From Hallella bergensis DSM 17361 (GTDB lineage Bacteria; Bacteroidota; Bacteroidia; Bacteroidales; Bacteroidaceae): a DNA stretch of 64,000 bases. The notes under the pieces were generated by a model. The model ran no database searches and was not told the DNA's origin. It saw only the letters and a program-made list of their open reading frames with translations. How positions within the stretch are numbered: position 1 is the stretch's first letter; each line of letters starts with the position of its first letter. The position numbers and the translations under genes were made by a program. The stretch spans positions 547,990 to 611,989 of the forward strand of contig NZ_GG704780.1 of the NCBI RefSeq assembly GCF_000160535.1, in the 5' to 3' direction. Positions 1-8,852 of the stretch are shown here, in pieces.

Positions 1-208
1 AGGATGCTGACTTGATGGACGACTTACTTTTCATAACGACTTGTCCCTTGGTTTCTGCCGTAAAGTTACGAATCCATCTTGAAATTATCGACTCTGAGAC
101 CGGAATAATTCTCGAAATATTCCTCCCGTCCATATTTTCATGGATATAGAGGCGGATTGCTGCAGCATAATACTGATTTCTTTTCTTGCAATTGTACTTC
201 CACATCAT
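1..208 (-). CDS. Helix-turn-helix, transposase-like protein (partial, runs off left edge)
   Basis: An open frame starts at a double ATG (208-203) and stays open to the window edge, giving 69 residues. The sequence is basic. It contains a segment resembling a Homeodomain-like or transposase helix-turn-helix: an RLYIHENMDGRNIS helix, a short turn, then SESIISRWIRNF as the likely recognition helix. Such N-terminal domains are common in IS transposase OrfA proteins and in small DNA-binding proteins. Without the C-terminal part the family cannot be fixed. No terminal inverted repeat was recognised in the 470 bp upstream, so an insertion sequence is a guess from the domain alone. Confidence 0.5.
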   Translation of the reverse strand, partial: MMWKYNCKKRNQYYAAAIRLYIHENMDGRNISRIIPVSESIISRWIRNFTAETKGQVVMKSKSSIKSAS

Positions 209-264
209 TGTTGACTATGAGCGTCAACTTTTTTTAGGGAAAGACATCATCATGAAGGGTTAAA

Positions 265-580
265 CATGTTGACAAAATGTCTTCAAATTTTCGCTAATTT
301 GAAAATAAGTTTGCCTCCGCTCGAAATACGCAAAATCTGCGGTAGTTTGTAAACGGCTGACGGTCAGCGGTTTTGAAAAAACGAACTTCTTACCCCTGTT
401 TTTTCACCTGCGATTGAGTATCGAACGGCATGGCGGAAAAGCCTCAACCGCCGTGCGATTGAGGTTCTTCCGCGCAGCCACAAAGGCCTAACCGCCCAGT
501 GAGAAGGTTGCAATCGCAACAAACTTACGCATTTGGGAAATGCCGGGCTCGGCTATGCCGAAAAAAGATGGCGCTTTTCT
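265..580 (-). repeat. Dispersed intergenic repeat, copy A (reverse orientation)
   Basis: This fills most of the 469-bp gap between the HTH gene and the GH29 gene. On the minus strand it begins with a GCGCCAT block (574-568). It continues through GCGGTT-type units and a CGATACTCAATCGC block (within 410-429) and a CTGACCGTCA block. It ends in an AT-rich imperfect inverted repeat (about 283-340). The same order of blocks is seen near 14715, 28905, 39330 and 49000. No coding frame spans it. Confidence 0.6.
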
Positions 581-677
581 CTCTGGATGACTCGAAAATT
601 ATGCTCCAAAAACGGTAATTATATTTTACCATTTTTGAAAGTGCATATGCTTAAATGAATGTCCGCAGCAGTTACCG

Positions 678-2318
678 TTACTTCTTAATCTTCAAAACCG
701 GAGCAATACTGTTCACTGGTTTTGGAAGATTAACTACTAATCCCTCGGACGTTTGTTGCGTCTTAATCCTACCGTATCCCAACAGTTCAACATCATTGAT
801 TTTTCGTGTCAGTCCCGATTTTCCCTTGGCTAATGACTTGATGATGAGTTGTCCACTCTCCGGCCACCCCATGGCTGTAGCATAGAGATATTTCGAAGTC
901 TGGTTGAACCGGATATCCTTCCACGTCATGTTGCCATACATCCCATCGTTGAATCCCTGTGCATTCAGTTTGATATTCGCTTCAGCTACAGGACCTTCGC
1001 CAAAGAGTTTCCAGGGTCGCGTGCCGATAATCGACTCTTTGTTGACTTGCATCCATTCGCCCAACTCATCAAGCACCTTGGCTTCCTTGTCGTCATAGGT
1101 ACCATCAGCACGCAACGGAATGCTCAGCAGCAGGTTGCCATTCTTGCTGACAATATCCACCAACTGTTTCACGACTGTTGCCGCAGACTTATAACCATTG
1201 TTTTCATAGATAGAAGTGTTGTAGTGCCACCCTCCTATACAGTTGCACGTTTGCCACGGCTCATCGATAATCTGATTCGGCGCACCGCGCTCTACATCCC
1301 ACGTGATGGCTTTGCGCTGTTCCTCGTTGAGAATCTTCCCAAACATCACAGAGGTTTCCTTTCCCTTGTGGGTCTGGGCATTATGATTGTAGAAGTGAGC
1401 TGCTATTTTCAATCCGGCATCACTGATTTGATGAAAGGGAATCACCGTCACGTCAAAATAAATCAGGTCGGGATTATACCTATTGATGGCATCGAGGCAG
1501 CGGTCGTAGAAATTGGTGACGAACTTCTGAGATGGTAGCGCAGCCCCGTTCGACCAATCCCACTGACTGTGAATCTGTCCATTGTTCCAGCTGCGGTCGC
1601 TCATGGGGTGGTCTTGCTGGTAGAGATCCTGCGGGTCGAGCCCTTCCCACCATTTTCCTTTCCCATCGGCCTTGGTCATCTTGCCGTCATAGTAGACACC
1701 GGCCTTGGGACCACGCTGGTCGTAACGTTGTGCTGGCTCATACCATGTCCAGGCATGGTCGGCATGGAAACTGATGCCAAAAGGCAACCCATGCTTGCGA
1801 GCCGCTTGGGCCCACTCTCCCACCACATCACGCCGGGGACCCATATTCTTGGCGTTCCATGGCTGATATTTGCTGTCCCATAGATCGAAATTGTCATGAT
1901 GATTGCCCAAGACAAAGAAATACTGGGCACCCACCTTCTTGTATTTCTCCACTAATTTGTCAGGATCCCAGTTCTCTGCCTTGAACAAGGGAAGCAGGTC
2001 CTTGAACCCAAACTCTGAAGGATGGCCATAGTGTTCAACATGGTGTTTGTATTCGCGGCTTCCTTCCATATACATCGAGCGAGCCATCCAGTCTCCCGTA
2101 CCTTCAACACACTGTGGTCCCCAATGTGCCCAAATCCCAAACTTCGCATTGCGGAACCACTCCGGAACCCTGTGCTGACGAAGCGACTGCCATGTAGGTT
2201 GATATTTCCCCGTGGCCATCTTTTCATGAGCCTCAGACACGGGAACTTGAACTTCCTGTGCCTCTACGTTCAACGCGAAAAGGGTTCCACAAACCAATAA
2301 TAATCGTTTGATTTGCAT
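678..2318 (-). CDS. Alpha-L-fucosidase, GH29 family
   Basis: A 546-residue secreted glycoside hydrolase expected to remove alpha-linked L-fucose from glycans in the periplasm or at the cell surface. A signal peptide covers about residues 1-20, with cleavage after NVEA. The GH29 barrel shows the substrate-binding segment GNHHDNFDLWDS (about 138-149, histidines 140 and 141). The nucleophile candidate is Asp289 in LIYFDV. The length fits the catalytic domain plus a short C-terminal beta-sandwich. It lies 91 bp downstream of the GH28 gene on the same strand and probably shares its transcript, which suggests fucose on pectin (RG-I or RG-II) or a co-occurring plant glycan. Linkage specificity cannot be read from the sequence. 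Confidence 0.9.
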   Translation of the reverse strand: MQIKRLLLVCGTLFALNVEAQEVQVPVSEAHEKMATGKYQPTWQSLRQHRVPEWFRNAKFGIWAHWGPQCVEGTGDWMARSMYMEGSREYKHHVEHYGHPSEFGFKDLLPLFKAENWDPDKLVEKYKKVGAQYFFVLGNHHDNFDLWDSKYQPWNAKNMGPRRDVVGEWAQAARKHGLPFGISFHADHAWTWYEPAQRYDQRGPKAGVYYDGKMTKADGKGKWWEGLDPQDLYQQDHPMSDRSWNNGQIHSQWDWSNGAALPSQKFVTNFYDRCLDAINRYNPDLIYFDVTVIPFHQISDAGLKIAAHFYNHNAQTHKGKETSVMFGKILNEEQRKAITWDVERGAPNQIIDEPWQTCNCIGGWHYNTSIYENNGYKSAATVVKQLVDIVSKNGNLLLSIPLRADGTYDDKEAKVLDELGEWMQVNKESIIGTRPWKLFGEGPVAEANIKLNAQGFNDGMYGNMTWKDIRFNQTSKYLYATAMGWPESGQLIIKSLAKGKSGLTRKINDVELLGYGRIKTQQTSEGLVVNLPKPVNSIAPVLKIKK

Positions 2319-2409
2319 ATTGCTATTCCATGATAAGTTTCACGATGTTGTCATTCACCCTATCAAAACAGGTCGTTGCTTCTCCATTCATTGAAATGAG
2401 TGAGCATAC

Positions 2410-3900
2410 TCACTTATTTTCCAGCGTGATGACGACATTGTTCTTCTTCACATCCTTATAGTTGGTGAATACCGCATCTTTCTTGGCAATGATATGCACA
2501 TTCTCAAGATTGATGTTCTCGATGGGCATCTCGGGCAGACCGTTGAATTCCATAGCCCTCCCCGCACCGTAGCAGACGATGTTCCGGATGTCGATATGGC
2601 GGAAGATAGGCGTCTCCCCTGTGACTGGCATCTTGCTGACGTTGTCGGGATTGTCGCCGTCTGCCAACATCTCTGCCACCGACTTCCCACCATAGTACAT
2701 GTTGAACGTAATGGCATCTGTCTTGATATCAGTCATCGATATGTCGTGGATGAAAATATTCTCGACAATACCTCCACGTCCACGCTTCGACTTAAAGCGT
2801 AGCCCCACATCGGTGCCCAAAAACTGGCAACGCTTGACCAGAATGTTGCGCACACCGCCACTCATCTCCGAACCGACAACAAAACCACCATGTCCGGCAA
2901 ATACCGTGCAACCGTCAACCACAACATTCTCACATGGACGACCGCGCTTTCTTCCACTCTCGTCCTTACCGCTCTTGATACAGATGCCGTCATCGCCCGC
3001 GTCAAACTTCGAGTTGACAACAAGAACGTTTTTGCACGACTCCAAATCAAGGGCGTCGCCATTCTGGGCATAAGAGGGATTGCGGGCAAGCACACCGTCG
3101 ATAATCACATTCTCACACATCAGCGGATGGATGTTCCATGCCGGGGAGTTCTGGAATATCACATCCTTGAGCAATACATTCTTGCAGTTCACCAGACTAA
3201 CCATCACGGGGCGCAGGAATCGCTTGATGGCGTTCCACTCTTCATCTGTCTCTGCCCTGGGCACGTTCATGTCGGCATTCTTCTCGGCATCGGCATAGGC
3301 CTGGTTGGGTACCCAATAGCCCTTCTTCGCCTCCACGCCACCAGGGCGTGCCAGTATTTCCTTCCACTGCCCATCAGTCACCTTCCCTCTTTTCACAGGA
3401 CGCCAGAACTGTCCATTGCCGTCAATAACACCCTGTCCGGTGATGGCAATGTTCTTTGCGCCGTTAGCCGAGAGTGGCGACTGGCACCTGCGTGTTTCCA
3501 ACCCCTCGAACGAGGTTTTTATCACAGGATAAAGCGACTCGTCGCCAGAAAACTGGATGACGGCACCCACCTCCAAATGCAAATTGATGTTCGACTTGAG
3601 CACGATTGGCCCGGTGAACCACACGCCGCCGGGTACAATCAGCTTGCCACCCCCTTGTTCACTGAGTTTGTCGATAGCCTTGGCAAAGGCTTCTGTACAC
3701 AAGGTCGTCCCATCGCCCACTGCCCCAAAGTCCTTGAGGTTGACCTGGCGGTCAGGAATCGCCGGAGCCTTGAGCTCTTGCATTTCAAAGGGTAGGTTCT
3801 GGGTATATTTCTGATAACGGTTCTCTTGAGAGCAACAGTTTTGTGCTTGCGCTGTCAAGGCTAACGACACAAAAGTGATGCATAAAAGTTTCTTGATCAT
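2410..3900 (-). CDS. Polygalacturonase-like pectin hydrolase, GH28 family
   Basis: A 496-residue parallel beta-helix glycoside hydrolase predicted to cleave galacturonic acid linkages in pectin. The signal peptide is about residues 1-20 (ends TAQAQ). The family's active-site groups are all present: N280-G-D282, D303-D304 in DAGDDG, G336-H337-G338, and R368-F-K370. The start of the mature domain (VNLKDFGAVGDGTT) is the usual pectate-lyase-fold opening. First gene of a likely two-gene operon with the GH29 fucosidase. Exo- versus endo-activity, and homogalacturonan versus rhamnogalacturonan as substrate, are not decided by these motifs. Confidence 0.92.
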   Translation of the reverse strand: MIKKLLCITFVSLALTAQAQNCCSQENRYQKYTQNLPFEMQELKAPAIPDRQVNLKDFGAVGDGTTLCTEAFAKAIDKLSEQGGGKLIVPGGVWFTGPIVLKSNINLHLEVGAVIQFSGDESLYPVIKTSFEGLETRRCQSPLSANGAKNIAITGQGVIDGNGQFWRPVKRGKVTDGQWKEILARPGGVEAKKGYWVPNQAYADAEKNADMNVPRAETDEEWNAIKRFLRPVMVSLVNCKNVLLKDVIFQNSPAWNIHPLMCENVIIDGVLARNPSYAQNGDALDLESCKNVLVVNSKFDAGDDGICIKSGKDESGRKRGRPCENVVVDGCTVFAGHGGFVVGSEMSGGVRNILVKRCQFLGTDVGLRFKSKRGRGGIVENIFIHDISMTDIKTDAITFNMYYGGKSVAEMLADGDNPDNVSKMPVTGETPIFRHIDIRNIVCYGAGRAMEFNGLPEMPIENINLENVHIIAKKDAVFTNYKDVKKNNVVITLENK

Positions 3901-3963
3901 TTGCTTTTGTAAATTTATTTTTAAGATAGTTGAGAACTTATTTTAGGGAAACTAAGATTATTG

Positions 3964-3971
3964 CAAATATA
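3964..3971 (-). promoter_or_regulatory. Putative -7 box for the GH28-GH29 operon
   Basis: The minus strand reads TATATTTG, matching the Bacteroidetes TAnnTTTG -7 element, 63 bp upstream of the GH28 start. A clear TTG -33 element at 19-20 bp spacing is not present, so the site may need an activator. The rest of the 350-bp divergent gap (3901-4250) is AT-rich; apart from the opposite promoter nothing else was seen. Confidence 0.45.
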
Positions 3972-4129
3972 AAGCTATATCTGGTCATTTAACGGTTCGC
4001 CACTCTTTTTTATCTTTTTTTAACAACAAATCCGATCGAGCGATTTTCATAAGCACAGCCTAATATTGTTCTAATTTTCTCTAATAATCATAAAAAACAA
4101 AATAATGAGATAGGTGATGTGAAAAAACC

Positions 4130-4160
4130 TTGCTGTTTAAAAGAAAATAGTTTAACTTTG
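4130..4160 (+). promoter_or_regulatory. Promoter of the export operon
   Basis: TTG at 4130-4132, a 20-bp spacer and TAACTTTG at 4153-4160 match the Bacteroidetes housekeeping promoter. Transcription should start near 4167, leaving a leader of about 80 nt before the first ATG. Confidence 0.65.
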
Positions 4161-4250
4161 CATGAAGTTAATTCATAATTACCCACAAAGTTAATATGGA
4201 TATGATTGGATCTTCGTTGTTCAACAAGATCTGTCAAGGATAGTTAAATC

Positions 4251-5123
4251 ATGAACAAGAAAATATTCATCCCTCTCATCCTGCTCATCCTGCTACTTGC
4301 AGGCGGCATGGCATGGTTGTATTTCAATCTCGATAAGCAGAAGAAAGAAAAAGAAGAGATGGTACAACTTGCCGAACTCGACAAGAAGGAAATGGAAAAC
4401 GAGTACCAGCAGTTTGCCCGCCAGTACAGCGAGATGAAAACGCAAATCAACAACGACTCGATTGTTGCCCAACTGACGCGGGAGCAGGAGAAAACCCAGC
4501 GCTTGCTCAAAGAATTACAGCAAACCAAAAGCACGGACGCCCGCGAAATTGCCCGACTGAAAAAGGAATTGGCTACCATGCGAGCCGTTATCCGCAGCTA
4601 TGTCATTGAGATTGATTCGCTGAATCGCCTGAACCAAAACCTCACAGCTGAAAACACTCGCATCAAAGGGCAGTATGAGGAGGCCAACAAGCAGATTGAA
4701 GGTTTGAGCACTGAGAAGCAAAACCTTTCTGAAAAGGTGGCCATAGCCTCACAACTTGATGCCGTAGGTATCAATATGACCGGCATGGATAAACGCAACC
4801 GAGCCACAAGGAAGTTGAAGAAGACCAAGGCCTTGCAAGTGAACTTCTCCTTGGCCAAAAATGTCACCGCACCGAGCGGAATGAAAACCATATATGTGCG
4901 CATCAACACCCCCACGGGTGCTCTTCTTGGCGGAGCCGGAACATTTCCCTATGAAAACAAAAACCTGCAATGCTCGATGAAACGCACCGTGGAATACAAT
5001 GGGAAAGAGACTCCTATCACTCTTTTCTGCAACATCGACCAAGCCTTGCAAGCAGGCACATACCGCGTCAGCATATTCGCTGATGGCAATATGATAGGCA
5101 GCCAAAGCTTTGTGTTAAAATAA
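4251..5123 (+). CDS. Membrane-anchored coiled-coil protein, unknown function
   Basis: A 290-residue protein. Residues about 5-25 form one hydrophobic segment (signal anchor). Residues about 28-175 are rich in Glu, Lys and Gln with heptad-like spacing, so a long periplasmic coiled coil is likely. Residues about 185-290 form a compact beta-rich domain ending in a GTYRVSIFADG motif. I do not recognise a named family, although proteins of this layout are common in Bacteroidales. It is the first gene of an operon with TolC, HlyD and ABC-2 permease genes (12 bp to the next start). A structural or periplasmic-spanning role in that exporter is an inference from context. Confidence 0.8.
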   Translation: MNKKIFIPLILLILLLAGGMAWLYFNLDKQKKEKEEMVQLAELDKKEMENEYQQFARQYSEMKTQINNDSIVAQLTREQEKTQRLLKELQQTKSTDAREIARLKKELATMRAVIRSYVIEIDSLNRLNQNLTAENTRIKGQYEEANKQIEGLSTEKQNLSEKVAIASQLDAVGINMTGMDKRNRATRKLKKTKALQVNFSLAKNVTAPSGMKTIYVRINTPTGALLGGAGTFPYENKNLQCSMKRTVEYNGKETPITLFCNIDQALQAGTYRVSIFADGNMIGSQSFVLK

Positions 5124-5135
5124 AAACAATGCAAT

Positions 5136-6656
5136 ATGATGAGGAAAGTATCTTTCACCATTTTATTACTAAGCACCTTCATATCGGTTCACGGACAGCG
5201 CGTCCTCACACTTGATAGTTGCAGGGCGCTGGCTCTGCGAAACAACAAGCAGATCAATATCTCCCGCCTTAAGCAAGATGTCGCCATGAACACCAAGAAG
5301 GCCATGCGCACCAAGTATTTGCCTAAGGTGGATGTGGTGGCCGGCTATCAGCTGACAAGCCGGGAGGTCAGCTTGCTGAGTGATGACCAGAAAACCAAGC
5401 TCAGTAACATTGGAACAGGAAGTCTACAGAAAATCGGCTCCACGCTGTCCACGAGTCTTAACGGACACGTTCAGGACTGGGTGAAACAAGGTGTTATCTC
5501 GCCACAGCAAGCCCAGCGGCTCGGCATGATGATGCAGCAAATCGGCAACGGCCCCATTGCCCAGCATTTAGGCGCCATCGGCAACTCGATCGGCGAACAG
5601 ATTGTCAATGGATTCCGTACCGACACCAGAAATATGTTTGGCGGAGCTGTCATGTTGCGTCAGCCCATCTATATGGGTGGAGCCATTATCGCAGCCAATC
5701 GCATGGCAGATATCTCCGGGAAAATGGCCGCCGATGATGTCAGCCTCAAAACCCAGGCCACACTCTATGATATTGACCAAGCCTATTGGACTGTTGTCTC
5801 CCTGAGACAGAAACATAAGCTGGCCAACAGCTATCGTGACTTGGTTAAGAAGTTAGACGATGATGTTGCGAAAATGATTAAAGAGGGCGTTGCCACCCGT
5901 GCCGACGGACTTCGAGTAGACGTGAAAGTTAACGAGGCCGACATGCAAATCACACAAGTAGAAGACGGATTGTCGCTGGCCAAGATGTTGCTCTGCCAGC
6001 TTTGCGGCTTACCCATGGACGAGGATATCAAACTCGCTGACGAAGACAACGAGAATCTCAACGCCAACGTCATCGCAGCCACTGGCTTCGTCCCCGACTC
6101 CACGCTGACCAGCAGACCCGAAATCAGACTGCTGCAAAACGCCGTGGAACTCAGCACTCAGAAATCCAAACTGATTCGGGCAGCCTATCTGCCACACGTA
6201 GCCTTAACTGGGGGATACCTGATTACCAATCCCAACTCCTTTAACGGATTCCAGAAAAAATTCGACGGGATGTGGAATGTGGGCGTTCTGGTTCAGATTC
6301 CCGTATGGAACTGGTTCGAAGGCAACTACAAGGTCAAGGCCGCAAAATCCAGCACCAGCATTGCCGCTATGGAACTTCGCGAAGCCCGCGAAAAGATTAA
6401 CCTGCAAATTGCCCAAAGCCGGTACAAAGTATCTGAAGCCGAGAAGCGATTGTCCATGGCCGAAAAAAACATCAAAAGTGCTGAGGAAAACCTACGCTGT
6501 GCACAAATCGGCTTCCGGGAAGGAGTTATGGAATCTACGGATGTCATGGCCGCACAAACGGCATGGCAAAAGGCACAAAGCCAAAAGATTGATGCCGAAG
6601 TAGAGGTAAAGCTTAGCCACGTCAACTTGAAAAAAGCACTCGGAATTCTCAACTAA
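5136..6656 (+). CDS. TolC-family outer membrane efflux protein
   Basis: A 506-residue outer-membrane channel subunit. The signal peptide is about residues 1-20 (ends VHGQ). The N-terminal segment LTLDSCRALALRNN is the typical OEP opening, and two long helical repeats follow (about 200-280 and 400-500) with paired ALRNN-like and ENLRCAQIGFREG segments. It is expected to trimerise and connect with the HlyD adaptor encoded 39 bp downstream. An insert at about residues 95-150, rich in Gln and Gly, is longer than in E. coli TolC, as is frequent in Bacteroidetes members. The transported substrate is unknown. Confidence 0.9.
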   Translation: MMRKVSFTILLLSTFISVHGQRVLTLDSCRALALRNNKQINISRLKQDVAMNTKKAMRTKYLPKVDVVAGYQLTSREVSLLSDDQKTKLSNIGTGSLQKIGSTLSTSLNGHVQDWVKQGVISPQQAQRLGMMMQQIGNGPIAQHLGAIGNSIGEQIVNGFRTDTRNMFGGAVMLRQPIYMGGAIIAANRMADISGKMAADDVSLKTQATLYDIDQAYWTVVSLRQKHKLANSYRDLVKKLDDDVAKMIKEGVATRADGLRVDVKVNEADMQITQVEDGLSLAKMLLCQLCGLPMDEDIKLADEDNENLNANVIAATGFVPDSTLTSRPEIRLLQNAVELSTQKSKLIRAAYLPHVALTGGYLITNPNSFNGFQKKFDGMWNVGVLVQIPVWNWFEGNYKVKAAKSSTSIAAMELREAREKINLQIAQSRYKVSEAEKRLSMAEKNIKSAEENLRCAQIGFREGVMESTDVMAAQTAWQKAQSQKIDAEVEVKLSHVNLKKALGILN

Positions 6657-6695
6657 ATTATTTTATCAACATAAAAATTATAAAACTACTATATC

Positions 6696-7682
6696 ATGTC
6701 AGCCAAAACACAGCATAACAACATTCTTCTCGCCGTATTGGGATTTGTCATTGTCGTGACGATAGTTGGTCTCATCGGCTTTCTAACACTCGACAAGACC
6801 GACGAAATCATTCAGGGAGAAGTTGAAGTGGCAGAGTATCGCGTGAGTAGCAAACTGCCGGCCCGCATTCTGGAGTTGCGCGTTAAAGAGGGCGACTACG
6901 TTCATGTGGGCGATACCCTGGCCATTCTCGAAATGCCGGAGCTGGATGCTCAGAAGAAAGTGGCTGAAGCAACCAAGGGTGCTTCAGAAGCTTTGAGCGA
7001 CCTCGCCGAGGCCGGAGCACGCAAAGAGCAAATACAAGGTGCCTACCAACTCATGCAACAAGCCAAGGCAGCGGCAGAAATCGCCAAGAAGAGCTACACG
7101 CGTGTACAAAACTTGTACGACGAGGGTGTGATGACGGCGCAGAAACGCGACGAGGCCTACGCGGCCTACAAAGCCGCAGAAGCTCAGGTGGCCGCAGCAA
7201 GAAGCCAATACGAAATGGCAAAGAACGGTGCCCGCGAGCAGGAAAAAACCGCAGCCAAAAAGAATGCCCAGGCAGCCAAGGGAGCCGTGGATATGGTGAA
7301 TTCCGTACTGCGTGAAACCGTACAGACTGCCACGATAGCAGGAGAGGTTAGCTCCATCTATCCCAAAATTGGTGAATTGGTGGGCAGCGGTTCCCCGATT
7401 ATGAGCATCTCGATCCTAAACGACACGTGGGGAACGTTCAACATACGTGAAGACCAACTGAACGGAATGAAAATTGGCGATACGTTCACCGCATATTCAC
7501 CGGCTTTCAACAAGGAGGTGAACATGAAGGTTTACTATATCAAGGATCAAGGAGCCTATGCGGTTTGGAAAGCCACAAAAAGCAACGGACAGTATGACTT
7601 AAAGACCTTTGAAGTGAAAGCACGCTTCAACGACAAGTTCGAAGGGCTTCGTCCCGGCATGTCATTGATCATCAAGAAATGA
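6696..7682 (+). CDS. HlyD-family membrane fusion protein
   Basis: A 328-residue periplasmic adaptor. One N-terminal transmembrane segment (about residues 10-30) is followed by a biotinyl-lipoyl-like half (VSSKLPARILELRVKEGDYV, about 48-70). An Ala/Lys/Glu-rich helical hairpin (about 90-200) and the second lipoyl half with a beta-barrel (about 205-328) complete it. It should bridge the inner-membrane permeases to the TolC channel. The stop codon overlaps the next start by 4 bp, which points to translational coupling with the first permease. Confidence 0.9.
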   Translation: MSAKTQHNNILLAVLGFVIVVTIVGLIGFLTLDKTDEIIQGEVEVAEYRVSSKLPARILELRVKEGDYVHVGDTLAILEMPELDAQKKVAEATKGASEALSDLAEAGARKEQIQGAYQLMQQAKAAAEIAKKSYTRVQNLYDEGVMTAQKRDEAYAAYKAAEAQVAAARSQYEMAKNGAREQEKTAAKKNAQAAKGAVDMVNSVLRETVQTATIAGEVSSIYPKIGELVGSGSPIMSISILNDTWGTFNIREDQLNGMKIGDTFTAYSPAFNKEVNMKVYYIKDQGAYAVWKATKSNGQYDLKTFEVKARFNDKFEGLRPGMSLIIKK

Positions 7683-8851
7683 GAGAACTAATAAGCAGAA
7701 TCTACCGCATAGCATTACGTGAGATGGGAATCATGCGCCAAAATCCCATCTACGGCTTCTGCACGATTGTATTTCCCATTCTGCTGATTGTATTTTTCAC
7801 AACGCTAATGGGCGAAGGACAACCGTCCAATATGCCCGTTGGGGTTGTTGACCAAGACAACACGCATACCACACGCTCGTTGGTCAGGCAGCTCGATGCT
7901 TTCCAATCCACTCATGTTGTAGGATATTATACCAACATGAATGAGGCGCGGAAAGCCATCCAGCGCAATGAAATCCAAGCCTTCCTCGTCATTCCCAAAG
8001 GCACCACCAGCGGGTTGATGACGCAGAATCAACCCAAAATATCTTTCTATTACAGCAACGTCACCCTCCTGTCCGGCTCCATGCTCTACAAAGATCTCAA
8101 GACCATCGCCGTGCTCGGTTCAGCCGGGGCAACCTCTGCCAAACTTGCCGCCACGGGAAAAACCAACCGTGAAATCAAAGCAGCGTTGCAACCCATCGCC
8201 CTTGACGTACACATGGTTCAAAACCCGTGGAGCGACTATAATGTTTACCTCTCCACAACCATGGTGCCCGCAGGCATCATGATTCTGATCTTGCTGCTCA
8301 CCCCCTACTCCATCGGCACCGAACTCAAATTCCATCGTTCGCGCCAATGGATCAAGATGGCCGGCGGCAACATGAATGTCGCCCTGATCGGTAAACTCAT
8401 TCCACAAACGCTGATTTTCCTGACCGTGATGTATGGATTCTCGTTTTATATTTTCCATGTGCTGCAATTCCCTCACCCCGGCGGCATTATCCCCATCCTG
8501 TTGTTAGGACTGCTGACCGTGCTCTCGGCTCAGGCGTTCGGCGTGTTTGTCTTTGGGCTGATGCCCTCCCTGCGCATGTCCCTGTCGGTTTGCTCGCTAT
8601 GGGCCGTTGTGGGCATATCCGCCAGTGGAGCCACCTTCCCCATCTTCGCCATGGACACCCCGATTCAGAGTATAGCCCAAATGTTTCCCCTACGACATTA
8701 CTACATGGTCTATCAGATGACCATCTTGAACGGCTATCCCCTGACCTACGCATGGTTTAACATCATGGCCTTCTGCATATTCATTTGCCTGCCCATTTTT
8801 ACGGTCTACAACATCAAACGGGCCATGCTCATCTATACCTATATCCCTTAG
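7679..8851 (+). CDS. ABC-2 type transporter permease
   Basis: A 390-residue inner-membrane protein. One transmembrane helix near residues 20-40 is followed by a large periplasmic domain (about 45-190) with the VGVVDQDNTHTTRSLVRQL segment usual for this class. Five more helices fill the C-terminal half. This is the ABC2_membrane_3 (YhiI/YbhR-like) layout. It overlaps hlyD by 4 bp and is 1 bp from the second permease. No Walker A/B ATPase is encoded in this operon, so the energising subunit must come from elsewhere or the pair works unusually. Confidence 0.88.
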   Translation: MRELISRIYRIALREMGIMRQNPIYGFCTIVFPILLIVFFTTLMGEGQPSNMPVGVVDQDNTHTTRSLVRQLDAFQSTHVVGYYTNMNEARKAIQRNEIQAFLVIPKGTTSGLMTQNQPKISFYYSNVTLLSGSMLYKDLKTIAVLGSAGATSAKLAATGKTNREIKAALQPIALDVHMVQNPWSDYNVYLSTTMVPAGIMILILLLTPYSIGTELKFHRSRQWIKMAGGNMNVALIGKLIPQTLIFLTVMYGFSFYIFHVLQFPHPGGIIPILLLGLLTVLSAQAFGVFVFGLMPSLRMSLSVCSLWAVVGISASGATFPIFAMDTPIQSIAQMFPLRHYYMVYQMTILNGYPLTYAWFNIMAFCIFICLPIFTVYNIKRAMLIYTYIP

Positions 8852-8852
8852 A

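Noticed and set aside
1..208. A complete insertion sequence at the left edge
   Set aside because: Only an N-terminal HTH domain is visible, no terminal inverted repeat was recognised, and the gene leaves the window.
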